From assembly GCA_030064795.1 (NCBI GenBank), contig JASJEI010000479.1, positions 1 to 9,471 on the forward strand: a DNA stretch of 9,471 bases, in the 5' to 3' direction. Below, in pieces: positions 1 to 6,082 of the stretch. Below the pieces are notes generated by a model. It saw only the letters and a list, made by a program, of their open reading frames with translations, did no database searches and was not told the DNA's origin. This DNA comes from Pleurocapsa sp. MO_226.B13 (GTDB taxonomy: Bacteria; Cyanobacteriota; Cyanobacteriia; Cyanobacteriales; Xenococcaceae). Numbering within the stretch: the first letter of the stretch is position 1; every line of letters starts with the position of its first letter. A program made the translations under genes and the position numbers.

Positions 1-180
1 GGTCAAAAGTTAAAAATACTCTACGTTCCATTGGTGCTAGGACATATCAAGCTAAAGATAGTGCGATCGCACTCTGCTTCTGCTCAAGTATCTTTGAAAG
101 ACATTCGATCGGGGTTGGCTCATTCCTGTTACTGTATCTCACCATTTTGAGAAGAGCTATATCTAATTCTCAGAAACTAT
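1..180. other. Left edge, no supportable gene
   Basis: I see nothing I can name here. A plus-strand frame is open without a stop from base 3 to the TAA at 219-221 (72 codons, entering from outside the window), and another is open from base 1 to about 153. Neither translation resembles a family I know. The longer one would overlap the 3' end of the membrane-protein gene, so a truncated 3' gene end is possible but unproven. One perfect HIP1 octamer lies at 63-70. Confidence 0.3.
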
Positions 181-768
181 TTATTCAGGGCGATAGGACG
201 TTTCTGGTAGCAAATGACTAACTAAGATTTTGAGAAAAAACAAAGGTAAAAACCACTCCAGACCTACTGTAGGCTCAAACAGATATAAATTGGCCAACAG
301 TGCCAATCCATAAAGTCCTAGTGCCACAGGACGTTGCAAATATAAAGGAGTCTGCAAAATTAAGATGGATGCTCCAATAAGATAGCTAGACAAAATCGCA
401 AAGAAACCCCAATTTAAATCGCGAAACAATAATGCTACTAGAAAAATATGGACGAGATGAATGCTGACAAATGCTAGGTGATGCTGCCAAGTCTGTCCCG
501 ATCGATGAAACCAGCGTTTGGCAGAGGAAGTAGCATTGGTAAGAACTCCACCCACTAAGTCAAATCCCAACAGAGAAATTAATCCTAATTGCCAAGAAGT
601 GTAATCTACAGCTAAGTTATGGGCATAAATTGGAGCAATCAAAGCAAAGAGCGCAGAAGGAATAAACTGCACTAGTAATTCCGCAGTTGTTGCTTCCGGT
701 CCAGTGATACGGTCTAACAAACCTGGGAAACCAGGACGAGGTGAAGGACAATTTCCATTAATATACAT
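181..768 (-). CDS. Six-helix integral membrane protein of unknown function, probable TetR target
   Basis: I do not recognise the family. The 195-residue product from the ATG at 768 has about six hydrophobic segments, near residues 30-48, 58-77, 97-115, 119-138, 147-164 and 171-187, so it should sit in a membrane. There is no obvious signal peptide or soluble domain. The stretch between helices 2 and 3 is rich in polar and aromatic residues and histidines (FHRSGQTWQHH, then H104 and H107 inside helix 3), which could bind a metal, haem or quinone; that is inference. An in-frame ATG at 876 exists, but the extra 36 residues would be read through the operator and promoter and look non-coding (Cys/Asn/Tyr-rich), so I chose 768. 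No clear Shine-Dalgarno precedes it. It is divergent from the TetR gene and presumably repressed by it. High confidence that it is a gene, low on function. Confidence 0.75.
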   Translation of the reverse strand: MYINGNCPSPRPGFPGLLDRITGPEATTAELLVQFIPSALFALIAPIYAHNLAVDYTSWQLGLISLLGFDLVGGVLTNATSSAKRWFHRSGQTWQHHLAFVSIHLVHIFLVALLFRDLNWGFFAILSSYLIGASILILQTPLYLQRPVALGLYGLALLANLYLFEPTVGLEWFLPLFFLKILVSHLLPETSYRPE

Positions 769-777
769 CACACATAC

Positions 778-821
778 ATCATAACAGTTGTTATGTAAAA
801 TACAATAACAACTGTTATGAT
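778..821. promoter_or_regulatory. Candidate TetR operator: inverted pair of palindromes
   Basis: Arms 778-794 and 805-821 are perfect 17-bp reverse complements around a 10-bp spacer. Each arm also contains its own palindrome, ATAACA-GT-TGTTAT at 781-794 and ATAACA-AC-TGTTAT at 805-818, so there are two dyads 24 bp apart centre to centre. It lies between the membrane-protein ATG (768) and the TetR ATG (865). TetR-family dimers bind short dyads in such divergent gaps, so autoregulation plus control of the neighbour is the natural reading. The symmetry also gives each strand a TGTTATGAT sequence (extended -10-like), so binding could block both promoters. Confidence 0.75.
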
Positions 822-831
822 AATTTGTCAA
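802..831 (-). promoter_or_regulatory. Candidate promoter of the membrane-protein gene
   Basis: On the minus strand, a perfect TTGACA (-35) at 831-826 is followed after 18 bp by TATTGT (-10-like, 4 of 6) at 807-802. Transcription would begin near 795, giving a leader of about 27 nt before the ATG at 768. The right operator arm lies inside the promoter spacer, which would explain repression by steric block. Inferred from consensus matching only. Confidence 0.5.
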
Positions 832-864
832 GATGAATGTTGAATCTATCTTTTTTATTTTCTT

Positions 865-1443
865 ATGTCCCAACAAGATCGGCGCATTGAAGTTTCCCAG
901 GCAGCTTGGAGAGTTATAGTCCGCGAAGGATTAGACCGTACTAGTATTAGAGCGATCGCCAGAGAATTAAATTGTACGACAGGGGTGGTAACTCATTACT
1001 TTCGAGACAAACAGGAATTGATTCTATTCGCGCTCAACCAGGTCACAGAAAATCTCAAACAGGCGATGGAAGAGATAGCAGAACAACCCTTAAGTATAGA
1101 AAGGCTAGTAGAAATGCTCTCTACATTTTTACCCCTAGATAGCAAACGGCAAGAGATACTTAAAGTCTGGGTCGCATTTTTGGGATATGCCGTAGGGAGA
1201 AAATCATTGATGGTAGAACATCAAGCTAGTGCGGGGCAACTACGCCAAATGATTATGCAGGAATTAGCTGCATTGCAATCAGCCCAAATAATTCGTAAAG
1301 ATGTAGATCCTGGTATAGAGGCAAATGTTCTTTTGGCTTTGGTTAATGGTATTGCTTTGGATTCTTTGATTCAAGAAAAATGTCTCGATCCTCAGCAACA
1401 GAAGATAGTGATTCGAGGGCATTTAAAAGAGCTTGCTATCTAA
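865..1443 (+). CDS. TetR/AcrR-family transcriptional regulator (BetI-like C-terminal domain)
   Basis: A 192-residue protein, the usual length for TetR regulators. Residues 6-53 form the N-terminal DNA-binding domain: a helix with RVIVREGLDRTSIRAIA, then the helix-turn-helix around residues 27-47 with the family signature IARELNCTTGVVTHYFRDK. The remainder is the all-helical ligand-binding and dimerisation part; VDPGIEANVLLALVNGIAL near residues 147-165 resembles the BetI-type C-terminal domain. These cytosolic repressors release DNA when a small molecule binds, but the ligand cannot be read from sequence. It is divergent from a membrane-protein gene across a gap containing a strong dyad, so it probably represses itself and that neighbour. 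No Shine-Dalgarno is seen before the ATG; the preceding stretch is T-rich. Family assignment is firm, ligand unknown. Confidence 0.93.
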   Translation: MSQQDRRIEVSQAAWRVIVREGLDRTSIRAIARELNCTTGVVTHYFRDKQELILFALNQVTENLKQAMEEIAEQPLSIERLVEMLSTFLPLDSKRQEILKVWVAFLGYAVGRKSLMVEHQASAGQLRQMIMQELAALQSAQIIRKDVDPGIEANVLLALVNGIALDSLIQEKCLDPQQQKIVIRGHLKELAI

Positions 1444-1467
1444 TGTTGTTTCTACTTGCCAATAATA

Positions 1468-1546
1468 AAAAGCGATCGCCTTAAAAATGACAATTTCTGT
1501 TTAAATCAATAAATTTGTTCGCAGATGAAAAGCGATCGCCCTTAAA
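1468..1546. repeat. Two HIP1-centred repeats exactly 60 bp apart
   Basis: The convergent gap between the TetR gene and the SDR gene carries AAAAGCGATCGCC at 1468-1480 and again at 1528-1540, each followed by (C)TTAAA. The cores (1472 and 1532) are exactly 60 bp apart. HIP1 is abundant in cyanobacterial genomes, but having two nearly identical flanks in one gap is notable. The 8-bp core is a palindrome without a loop and no T-run follows it, so I do not call it a terminator. Confidence 0.6.
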
Positions 1547-1552
1547 TAATTG

Positions 1553-2503
1553 CTATAACTCTAAAATAGTCTCTTCAGGCTTTAACTGGGTTAATTTAAT
1601 GCTTCCTTCCCACAATTGTTTTGCCAGAGTGCGATCGTAAGATGCTTGAGAAGAATCAATCATTTTCATCCCGCTAAAGTATTTACCCGTCACGCGGTCT
1701 AATTTTGGATCTAGGATCGATCTCGCCAAGGCTTTACCCGCACTCTCCATCGTATTTACGTTAGGAATAAAGCGACAAAGAAGAGGCAAAATATTGTTCC
1801 AGATAAATTTAGCCGTAGGGGTATAGTCTTGTGCTAGTCCCGATCCTGGCATTAAACCAGGATTGAAGACATTAACCGTAATAGACGATATTTCTTGTTG
1901 TTGCAGACGGCGAGATAGTTCGTAAGCACAGAGAAGATTACAGAGTTTAGAAGTAGTGTAAGCAATGCGTCCTTTTTCACCAATACTTTTATTTTGGAGT
2001 GCGGGATCTTCTTGAGGATATGCCATCAACTGCGGATCGCGAAAATAAGGCGCGGGCATTCCCGTAGTTTTACTAGAGTCGTGAGTATCGCTGCTGACAA
2101 AAATAATTTTGGCGGGTGTAACTAATTGGGATAGAAGCAGGTTCACTAATAAAAAATGTCCCAAATGATTAACGCCAAAGGTGGTATCAAAACCATCCTG
2201 GGTATAGGTTTGTCTTTGGATAAATTGCACTCCTGCATTACAAATAACTGCACCCAAAGGAGGTAATTCACGACTAGCCAATTCAGTGGCAAAAGTACGG
2301 ATCGCAGCTAAATCGGCCAAATCCAAGCTCATTGTCTCGATGCGATCGCAATTAGTTGTGGCTTCGATCTCGGCTACTGCGCGATCGCCTTTAGCTGAAT
2401 TACGACAACCAAGAACAACATACCAATCTCGCTCGCTAACAAGTTCTTGGGCGCAAGCATAGCCTAACCCGCTATTTCCTCCAGTAATAATTACTGTCTT
2501 CAT
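1553..2503 (-). CDS. Short-chain dehydrogenase, protochlorophyllide-reductase-like
   Basis: A classical-type SDR with an N-terminal Rossmann fold. From the ATG at 2503 (316 residues) the cofactor motif TGGNSGLG is at 7-14, CRNS follows the second strand (NADP-type), NAG is near 89-91, the serine strand FVSSDTH near 135-141, and the catalytic YTTSK has Tyr182 and Lys186. YTTSKLCNLL and NHLGHFLLVNLLL closely match light-dependent protochlorophyllide oxidoreductase (POR), but the cysteine expected after the PG turn (YPGC in POR) is Leu here (NPGLMPGSGL), and the POR proline-rich loop is not evident. I therefore read it as a POR-related SDR of unknown substrate, perhaps a retinol or pigment dehydrogenase, rather than true POR. 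An upstream ATG at 2560 would add 19 residues before the Rossmann strand, but it sits in a small stem-loop; 2503 gives the usual N terminus. Convergent with the TetR gene and downstream of frr on the same strand. Confidence 0.85.
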   Translation of the reverse strand: MKTVIITGGNSGLGYACAQELVSERDWYVVLGCRNSAKGDRAVAEIEATTNCDRIETMSLDLADLAAIRTFATELASRELPPLGAVICNAGVQFIQRQTYTQDGFDTTFGVNHLGHFLLVNLLLSQLVTPAKIIFVSSDTHDSSKTTGMPAPYFRDPQLMAYPQEDPALQNKSIGEKGRIAYTTSKLCNLLCAYELSRRLQQQEISSITVNVFNPGLMPGSGLAQDYTPTAKFIWNNILPLLCRFIPNVNTMESAGKALARSILDPKLDRVTGKYFSGMKMIDSSQASYDRTLAKQLWEGSIKLTQLKPEETILEL

Positions 2504-2551
2504 CGATAAAACTTTGACCTGATTTAAAGTATTCGATCTTGGCAAAAAAAT

Positions 2552-2583
2552 ATCGGTCATTAGCGACCGATTAATGATTAATC
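2552..2583. promoter_or_regulatory. Overlapping dyads at the 5' side of the SDR gene
   Basis: ATCGGTC (2552-2558) and GACCGAT (2565-2571) are perfect inverted arms around a 6-nt loop. Partly overlapping them is the odd-centred palindrome GATTAATGATTAATC at 2569-2583. If translation starts at 2503 these lie 50-80 bp upstream and may be an operator or leader hairpin. If the ATG at 2560 were used, it would lie at the loop/stem junction. The symmetry is seen directly; the function is inferred. Confidence 0.4.
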
Positions 2584-2677
2584 AAAGACAATTTTGAATT
2601 GAGTTTTAAAAAAGCTGATAACTAAGGGATAAGGATAGCATCATTATCGATTCTCTACTCAAATCTGCAATGTTTAT

Positions 2678-3226
2678 TTAGACTGTCATAATATCCTTTT
2701 CTTTTACAGCAAGCAAATCATCAACTTTTTTATTAAAACTATCAGTGATGCTCTGAATTTCGTCTTGCAGATCTCTAGATTCGTCCTCAGAAATATCGCT
2801 GTTTTTCTCTTCCTTGCGTACCTCTTCAATGGCATCACGGCGAATATTACGAATCCCGACTTTTCCTTCTTCGGCTAGTTTCCCCGCCATCTTGACCAAT
2901 TCCTTTCGACGTTCTTTAGTTAGAGGTGGAATGTTAAGTCTAATAACATCCCCGTCGTTATTGGGAGTAAGACCAATATCAGAAAGAGAGATCGCCTTTT
3001 CAATTTGACCCATACTACCTTTATCATAAGGTTGGATCATAATCGTGGTAGCGTCAGGAGTGCTTAGGTTTGCCAAAGACTTTAGGGGAGTCTCAGAACC
3101 ATAATAATCCACCATTACCCGGTCTAATAAAGAGGTGCTTGCCCTTCCCGTGCGAATGGTGTTAAAAGATCTTTGAGTTGCCTCAATTGTCTTTTGCATA
3201 CGTTCTTTTACTTCAGATAACTTCAC
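2678..3226 (-). CDS. frr: Ribosome recycling factor
   Basis: Ribosome recycling factor, which with EF-G splits the post-termination ribosome so it can be reused. The 182-residue length is typical. Recognisable family sequence runs throughout: the N-terminal helix with [10 protein letters not shown] near 21-30, [17 protein letters not shown], the TIMIQPYDK strand, [16 protein letters not shown] near 98-113, and the C-terminal helices with [13 protein letters not shown]. The start is GTG (3224-3226), chosen because it matches the family N terminus and follows a perfect AGGAGG. The gene overlaps the end of pyrH by 14 nt in another frame, so the two are surely co-transcribed and probably translationally coupled. 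The pyrH-frr order is conserved across many bacteria. Confidence 0.98.
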   Translation of the reverse strand: MKLSEVKERMQKTIEATQRSFNTIRTGRASTSLLDRVMVDYYGSETPLKSLANLSTPDATTIMIQPYDKGSMGQIEKAISLSDIGLTPNNDGDVIRLNIPPLTKERRKELVKMAGKLAEEGKVGIRNIRRDAIEEVRKEEKNSDISEDESRDLQDEIQSITDSFNKKVDDLLAVKEKDIMTV

Positions 3227-3935
3227 AGTTTCCTCCTACAATAGTGCCTACAGGTTCTCCTTTAGTAGCGCGCATAATATTACCGCTAACGGAAAGATCG
3301 AATACTAATATAGGAATATCATTTTCTTTGCATAAAGCGATCGCGGTACTGTCCATTACTCGCAATTCATTAGTTAAAACATGATTATAGGTTAAACTTT
3401 GATAGCGGTGAGCGTCAGGGTTTTTTTGGGGATCGCGATCGTAAATTCCATCCACCTTGGTAGCTTTAAAGATAATTTCTGCATCAATTTCAGCAGCCCT
3501 TAAAGCAGCGGTGGTGTCGGTAGTAAAAAAGGGATTTCCCGAACCAGCACCAAAGATAACTACTCTACCTTTTTCTAAATGGCGAATCGCCCGACGACGA
3601 ATATAGGGTTCAGCTACTTCCTGCATCGAAATTGCAGTTTGTAGACGATTGGAGATGCCAATTCTTTCTAGAGCATCTTGTAAAGTCATGGCATTCATGA
3701 CTGTAGCAATCATACCAATGTAATCGGCCGTAGCCCTATCCATCCCCGCAGCAGAGGCTTTCATTCCTCGAAAAATATTGCCTCCACCGACGACAATTGC
3801 TACCTGTACGCCACTTTTGACAACATCGGCTACTTCTTGAGCAATCTTGGCGACTACAGCGGGGTCAATGCCATAGCCCAAATTGCCCATTAATGCTTCG
3901 CCACTTAACTTCAATAAAACCCTCTGGTAACTCAT
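3213..3935 (-). CDS. pyrH: UMP kinase (uridylate kinase)
   Basis: Bacterial UMP kinase of the amino-acid-kinase fold, which phosphorylates UMP to UDP with ATP in pyrimidine nucleotide synthesis and acts in the cytosol as a hexamer in characterised relatives. The 240 residues show every family landmark: [10 protein letters not shown] at 8-17, [10 protein letters not shown] at 48-57, the UMP-contacting [18 protein letters not shown] at 65-82, [19 protein letters not shown] at 129-147, [13 protein letters not shown] at 157-169 and [12 protein letters not shown] near 190-201. The ATG at 3935 gives the standard N terminus; an AGGA sits directly against it, too close to be a good ribosome binding site. 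The gene is first in a pyrH-frr operon, and its last codons encode the frr ribosome binding site. A promoter candidate lies about 50-75 bp upstream. Confidence 0.98.
   Translation of the reverse strand: MSYQRVLLKLSGEALMGNLGYGIDPAVVAKIAQEVADVVKSGVQVAIVVGGGNIFRGMKASAAGMDRATADYIGMIATVMNAMTLQDALERIGISNRLQTAISMQEVAEPYIRRRAIRHLEKGRVVIFGAGSGNPFFTTDTTAALRAAEIDAEIIFKATKVDGIYDRDPQKNPDAHRYQSLTYNHVLTNELRVMDSTAIALCKENDIPILVFDLSVSGNIMRATKGEPVGTIVGGNCEVI
3232..3237 (-). promoter_or_regulatory. frr ribosome binding site inside pyrH
   Basis: On the minus strand, AGGAGG lies 5 nt before the frr GTG. It is formed by the pyrH codons GGA GGA (the Gly-Gly of VGGNCEVI). It is the strongest Shine-Dalgarno I see in a window where most genes lack one, and it decides the GTG start at 3226. 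Confidence 0.85.
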
Positions 3936-3981
3936 TCCTAGAAAAGTAAACCTCGATCTTTCTTGTTATTTACCTCCCCAT

Positions 3982-4009
3982 AACATAGCAGCTTTCTGTA
4001 CTTTGTCAT
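3982..4009 (-). promoter_or_regulatory. Candidate pyrH-frr promoter
   Basis: On the minus strand, ATGACA (5 of 6 to the -35 consensus) at 4009-4004 is separated by 16 bp from TATGTT (4 of 6) at 3987-3982. Transcription would begin near 3975, leaving a leader of about 40 nt. Consensus matching only. Confidence 0.35.
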
Positions 4010-4048
4010 TAATTTAAGCTACAAGCTATAGGCTCAAGAGAATATATT

Positions 4049-4594
4049 CTATTTAGGTTGTTTAGGTCGCCATGTAATCTCATCACCGACTGGTTCGATA
4101 TAGTCTTTGGGAATTTTTTTGCCTGAAAGCATCGAAGCAATACTGTCACGCAGGTAATGATTGCTGACTTTTTCCACAGATTCGGCGCAATCGTCAATTC
4201 TACCTTGATAACGAATCACCGCATCGCTATCTAGCAAGTAAACTGTAGGAATAACTTTAGCTTTAAAGGACTTGGCTACATCTTGAGTAGAATCGCGCAG
4301 ATAAGGAAAATTTAACTGATTTTTTTCAGAATATTGACGCATCATGTCCATACTTTCGGCAATTGGTTCGGTGCGATAATTGGAATCTATACCCATGAGG
4401 GTAAAATCTTGACTGCCAAAATCAGTTTGGATTTGTTTGAGACGCTCTATATATAGGTCTACATTTTGGCCGATCTTGCCCATAAACACAACAGCGATCG
4501 CCTTATACTTTTTACGGTAGCTACCCAGATGATATACTTCTTTGTCAATACCTGGAATTTCAAAATCGGGTGCGTAATTACCTATGGTATTCAT
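4049..4594 (-). CDS. Thioredoxin-fold redoxin-like protein (PRX_like1 type) lacking the expected active cysteines
   Basis: An AhpC/TSA-type redoxin-fold protein of 181 residues, matching the layout of the small bacterial family whose members carry NHCPYV after FM in the first strand and end in GCSIKW. Alignable blocks are APDFEIPGIDKEVYHL (8-23), VVFMGKIGQNV (35-45), GIDSN (68-72), FPYLRDSTQDVAKSFKAKVIPTVYLLD (96-122) with cis-Pro116, YQGRIDDC (119-126) and GDEITW (170-175). Where relatives have Cys in NHCPYV this protein has Gly42, and where they have Cys in GCSIKW it has Asp171. The only cysteine is Cys126, at a position usually not catalytic. Peroxidase or disulfide activity by the normal route is therefore unlikely; a binding or chaperone-like role is inference. 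It lies upstream of pyrH on the same strand with about 110 bp between, probably separately transcribed. A weak AGGA is 10 nt before the ATG. The fold is secure; the family comparison is from memory. Confidence 0.85.
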   Translation of the reverse strand: MNTIGNYAPDFEIPGIDKEVYHLGSYRKKYKAIAVVFMGKIGQNVDLYIERLKQIQTDFGSQDFTLMGIDSNYRTEPIAESMDMMRQYSEKNQLNFPYLRDSTQDVAKSFKAKVIPTVYLLDSDAVIRYQGRIDDCAESVEKVSNHYLRDSIASMLSGKKIPKDYIEPVGDEITWRPKQPK

Positions 4595-4772
4595 AAATAC
4601 TATTTCCTATAAAAAAATCTTTCGCCGTCTTCAAACAAACAATTCTAGCAATTTTATTTAGGACCTGAAGCTGAATAAAATCCGCCAAAAGATTAACATT
4701 AGTTTGAATTTATTTTGGGCTTTAGGAAGTAATTACCTAAACTGAAGTAAGTTTCAAAATGCTGTGATAGGT

Positions 4773-5135
4773 TTACTTCGATCGAGCTGGATAGTTAAAA
4801 TTAAGGCGATCGCAGATAAGATCGCAGGTACTAGAAATTTTTGTCCAGGGTTTTGTACCATCATTAATATTTTCTGGGATCATTTCTAGGGTTTCGCCAT
4901 AGCGTTCTCCAGCAGCTTGGGGTAAAGTAAAGCGATCTACAAAGCTGACTGCTGCCACCACAAAAGTTAAAAAATTGTTGTTCATGCTGTTAAATGCCAA
5001 CAATTGTCCGATAGTCAGTTGCTGACGAATTACCAAGCTACTGCCAAACCAAACTTTTGTATATTTTAAGAAAAGCACGACTATTAAATGATTTTTAGTA
5101 AGGTTGTTTTGTATTGATGCAATTAATCTAACACT
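4773..5135 (-). pseudogene. Fragment of a peptidase-domain-type ABC exporter
   Basis: About 100 codons match the middle of large cyanobacterial ABC exporters of the bacteriocin/HlyB type (C39-peptidase or cyclic-nucleotide-domain exporters, usually 700-1,000 residues). The end of the membrane domain is clear in WFGSSLVIRQQLTIGQLLAF and the following NSMNNNFLTFVV and VSFVDRFT, followed by the linker DGTKPWTKI and the opening of the ATPase domain, LNFNYPARS, where a TAA (4773-4775) ends it. The peptidase domain, most helices, Walker A, signature and Walker B are all absent. The frame is open back to a TAG at 5136-5138, but the residues before LFLKYTKVW do not match, and a few residues seem missing at KYT/KVW. 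No promoter or ribosome binding site is evident. I read it as a decayed remnant lying between live genes, not a functional small protein. Confidence 0.7.
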
Positions 5136-5141
5136 CTACTT

Positions 5142-6026
5142 TCAACCAGCTAATTTGCTATAGCCAATCAATTTATAAACTAATTTAGCTGCGGTAAATT
5201 CTGAGACTACTGAGTCTGATGTTGGTGCCAGTTCCATGACATCGCAACCTATTACCTGATGTCGAGCAAATACTGCTTTTAAAAACTCAGTTAATTCATA
5301 CCAATTTAGTCCTCCAGGTTCGGGAGTACCCACCCCAGGGATTAAACTAGGATCTAATCCATCTAGATCGACTGTAATAAATACTTTATCGGTAGTAATC
5401 TTGGCAATCGCTTTTTCGCTCCAGTCTGGATCTTGATAGATATCTTTTGCCCAAACTACGGGAATTTGTTTGTCTTTAATTAATTTTGCTTCTTCTTGGC
5501 AAATAGCACGGATACCTACAGGTAGAGTAGGCAAACCCAGATCTAAAACTCGACGCATTACGCAAGCATGGTTGTAAATAGAGCCTTCATAACTGTGGCG
5601 CATATCTCCATGAGCATCGATCTGAATCACGGTAAACGGTTCGCTCAACACCTGTTGATATGCTTTAACTACTCCTGCGGTAATACTGTGTTCTCCCCCT
5701 AAAGCAATGACAAATTTACCATCGGCAATTAATTCAGATACTCTATCGGTAGTAATCTCGATCATCGCTTCGGGAGTTAAATCGGGGTTGGTTATAGTAG
5801 ATGCGATCGCTTCGACTGTATAGATACCGATTTGGTTGCAGATTTCTTGTTCTAGTTCGATATCGTATGCCTCTAGTTGATCTGAGGCGGCGATAATTGC
5901 TGCTGCACCATGTTGGCATCCTTTACGGTATGTGGTGGTTTTTTCGTAAGGAATGGGGAGAATAATTACTTTAGCGCGATCGTAGGTTGTTTGGGCTTCT
6001 GAACCAATAAATTGCTTGGGAGACAT
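5142..6026 (-). CDS. speB: Agmatinase/ureohydrolase family protein
   Basis: A binuclear-metal ureohydrolase; the family hydrolyses agmatine to putrescine plus urea, or arginine and other guanidino compounds. From the ATG at 6026 the protein has 294 residues, normal for agmatinases. Metal-binding motifs are intact: GGEHS (His113), DAHGD (Asp137, His139, Asp141) and DLDGLDPS (Asp220, Asp222, Asp225). PIPYEKTTTYRKGCQHGAAA near the N terminus and VGTPEPGGL near 232-240 are also family-typical. The substrate cannot be fixed from this: cyanobacteria carry several paralogues, and one group proved to be guanidine hydrolases. The length and motifs here fit the shorter agmatinase-like group. A TTG at 6041 in frame would add five residues inside a tandem repeat, so I prefer 6026. 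An NTF2-like gene lies just upstream on the same strand and may be co-transcribed. The repeat between them occupies the ribosome-binding region. Confidence 0.92.
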   Translation of the reverse strand: MSPKQFIGSEAQTTYDRAKVIILPIPYEKTTTYRKGCQHGAAAIIAASDQLEAYDIELEQEICNQIGIYTVEAIASTITNPDLTPEAMIEITTDRVSELIADGKFVIALGGEHSITAGVVKAYQQVLSEPFTVIQIDAHGDMRHSYEGSIYNHACVMRRVLDLGLPTLPVGIRAICQEEAKLIKDKQIPVVWAKDIYQDPDWSEKAIAKITTDKVFITVDLDGLDPSLIPGVGTPEPGGLNWYELTEFLKAVFARHQVIGCDVMELAPTSDSVVSEFTAAKLVYKLIGYSKLAG

Positions 6027-6032
6027 TGTTTT

Positions 6033-6060
6033 AAGTAGCAAGTAGCAAGTAGCAAGTAGC
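6033..6060. repeat. Four perfect copies of a 7-bp tandem repeat at the speB start
   Basis: AAGTAGC is repeated four times without a mismatch (on the minus strand GCTACTT x4), ending 6 bp before the speB ATG at 6026. Heptamer tandem repeats are common in cyanobacterial genomes. This one fills the leader between the NTF2-like gene and speB and replaces any Shine-Dalgarno. Because 7 is not a multiple of 3, copy-number change would shift the frame of any start inside or upstream of it (such as the TTG at 6041) but not of the ATG at 6026. Confidence 0.9.
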
Positions 6061-6082
6061 TTTGCAATAAATTTTAAAGTGT

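Noticed and set aside
3..221. Open plus-strand frame entering from the left edge
   Set aside because: No recognisable family and it runs into the 3' end of an opposing gene; kept only as a note in the left-edge feature.
769..876. 36-residue N-terminal extension of the membrane protein
   Set aside because: It would be translated from the operator and promoter region and has a non-protein-like Cys/Asn/Tyr-rich composition; the ATG at 768 is the better start.
2814..3384. Two short plus-strand ORFs opposite frr and pyrH
   Set aside because: They lie antisense to firmly identified housekeeping genes and have no recognisable domains.
4009..4197. 62-codon ORF on the same strand as the redoxin gene in another frame
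   Set aside because: Overlaps the 3' end of the redoxin gene and has no independent support.
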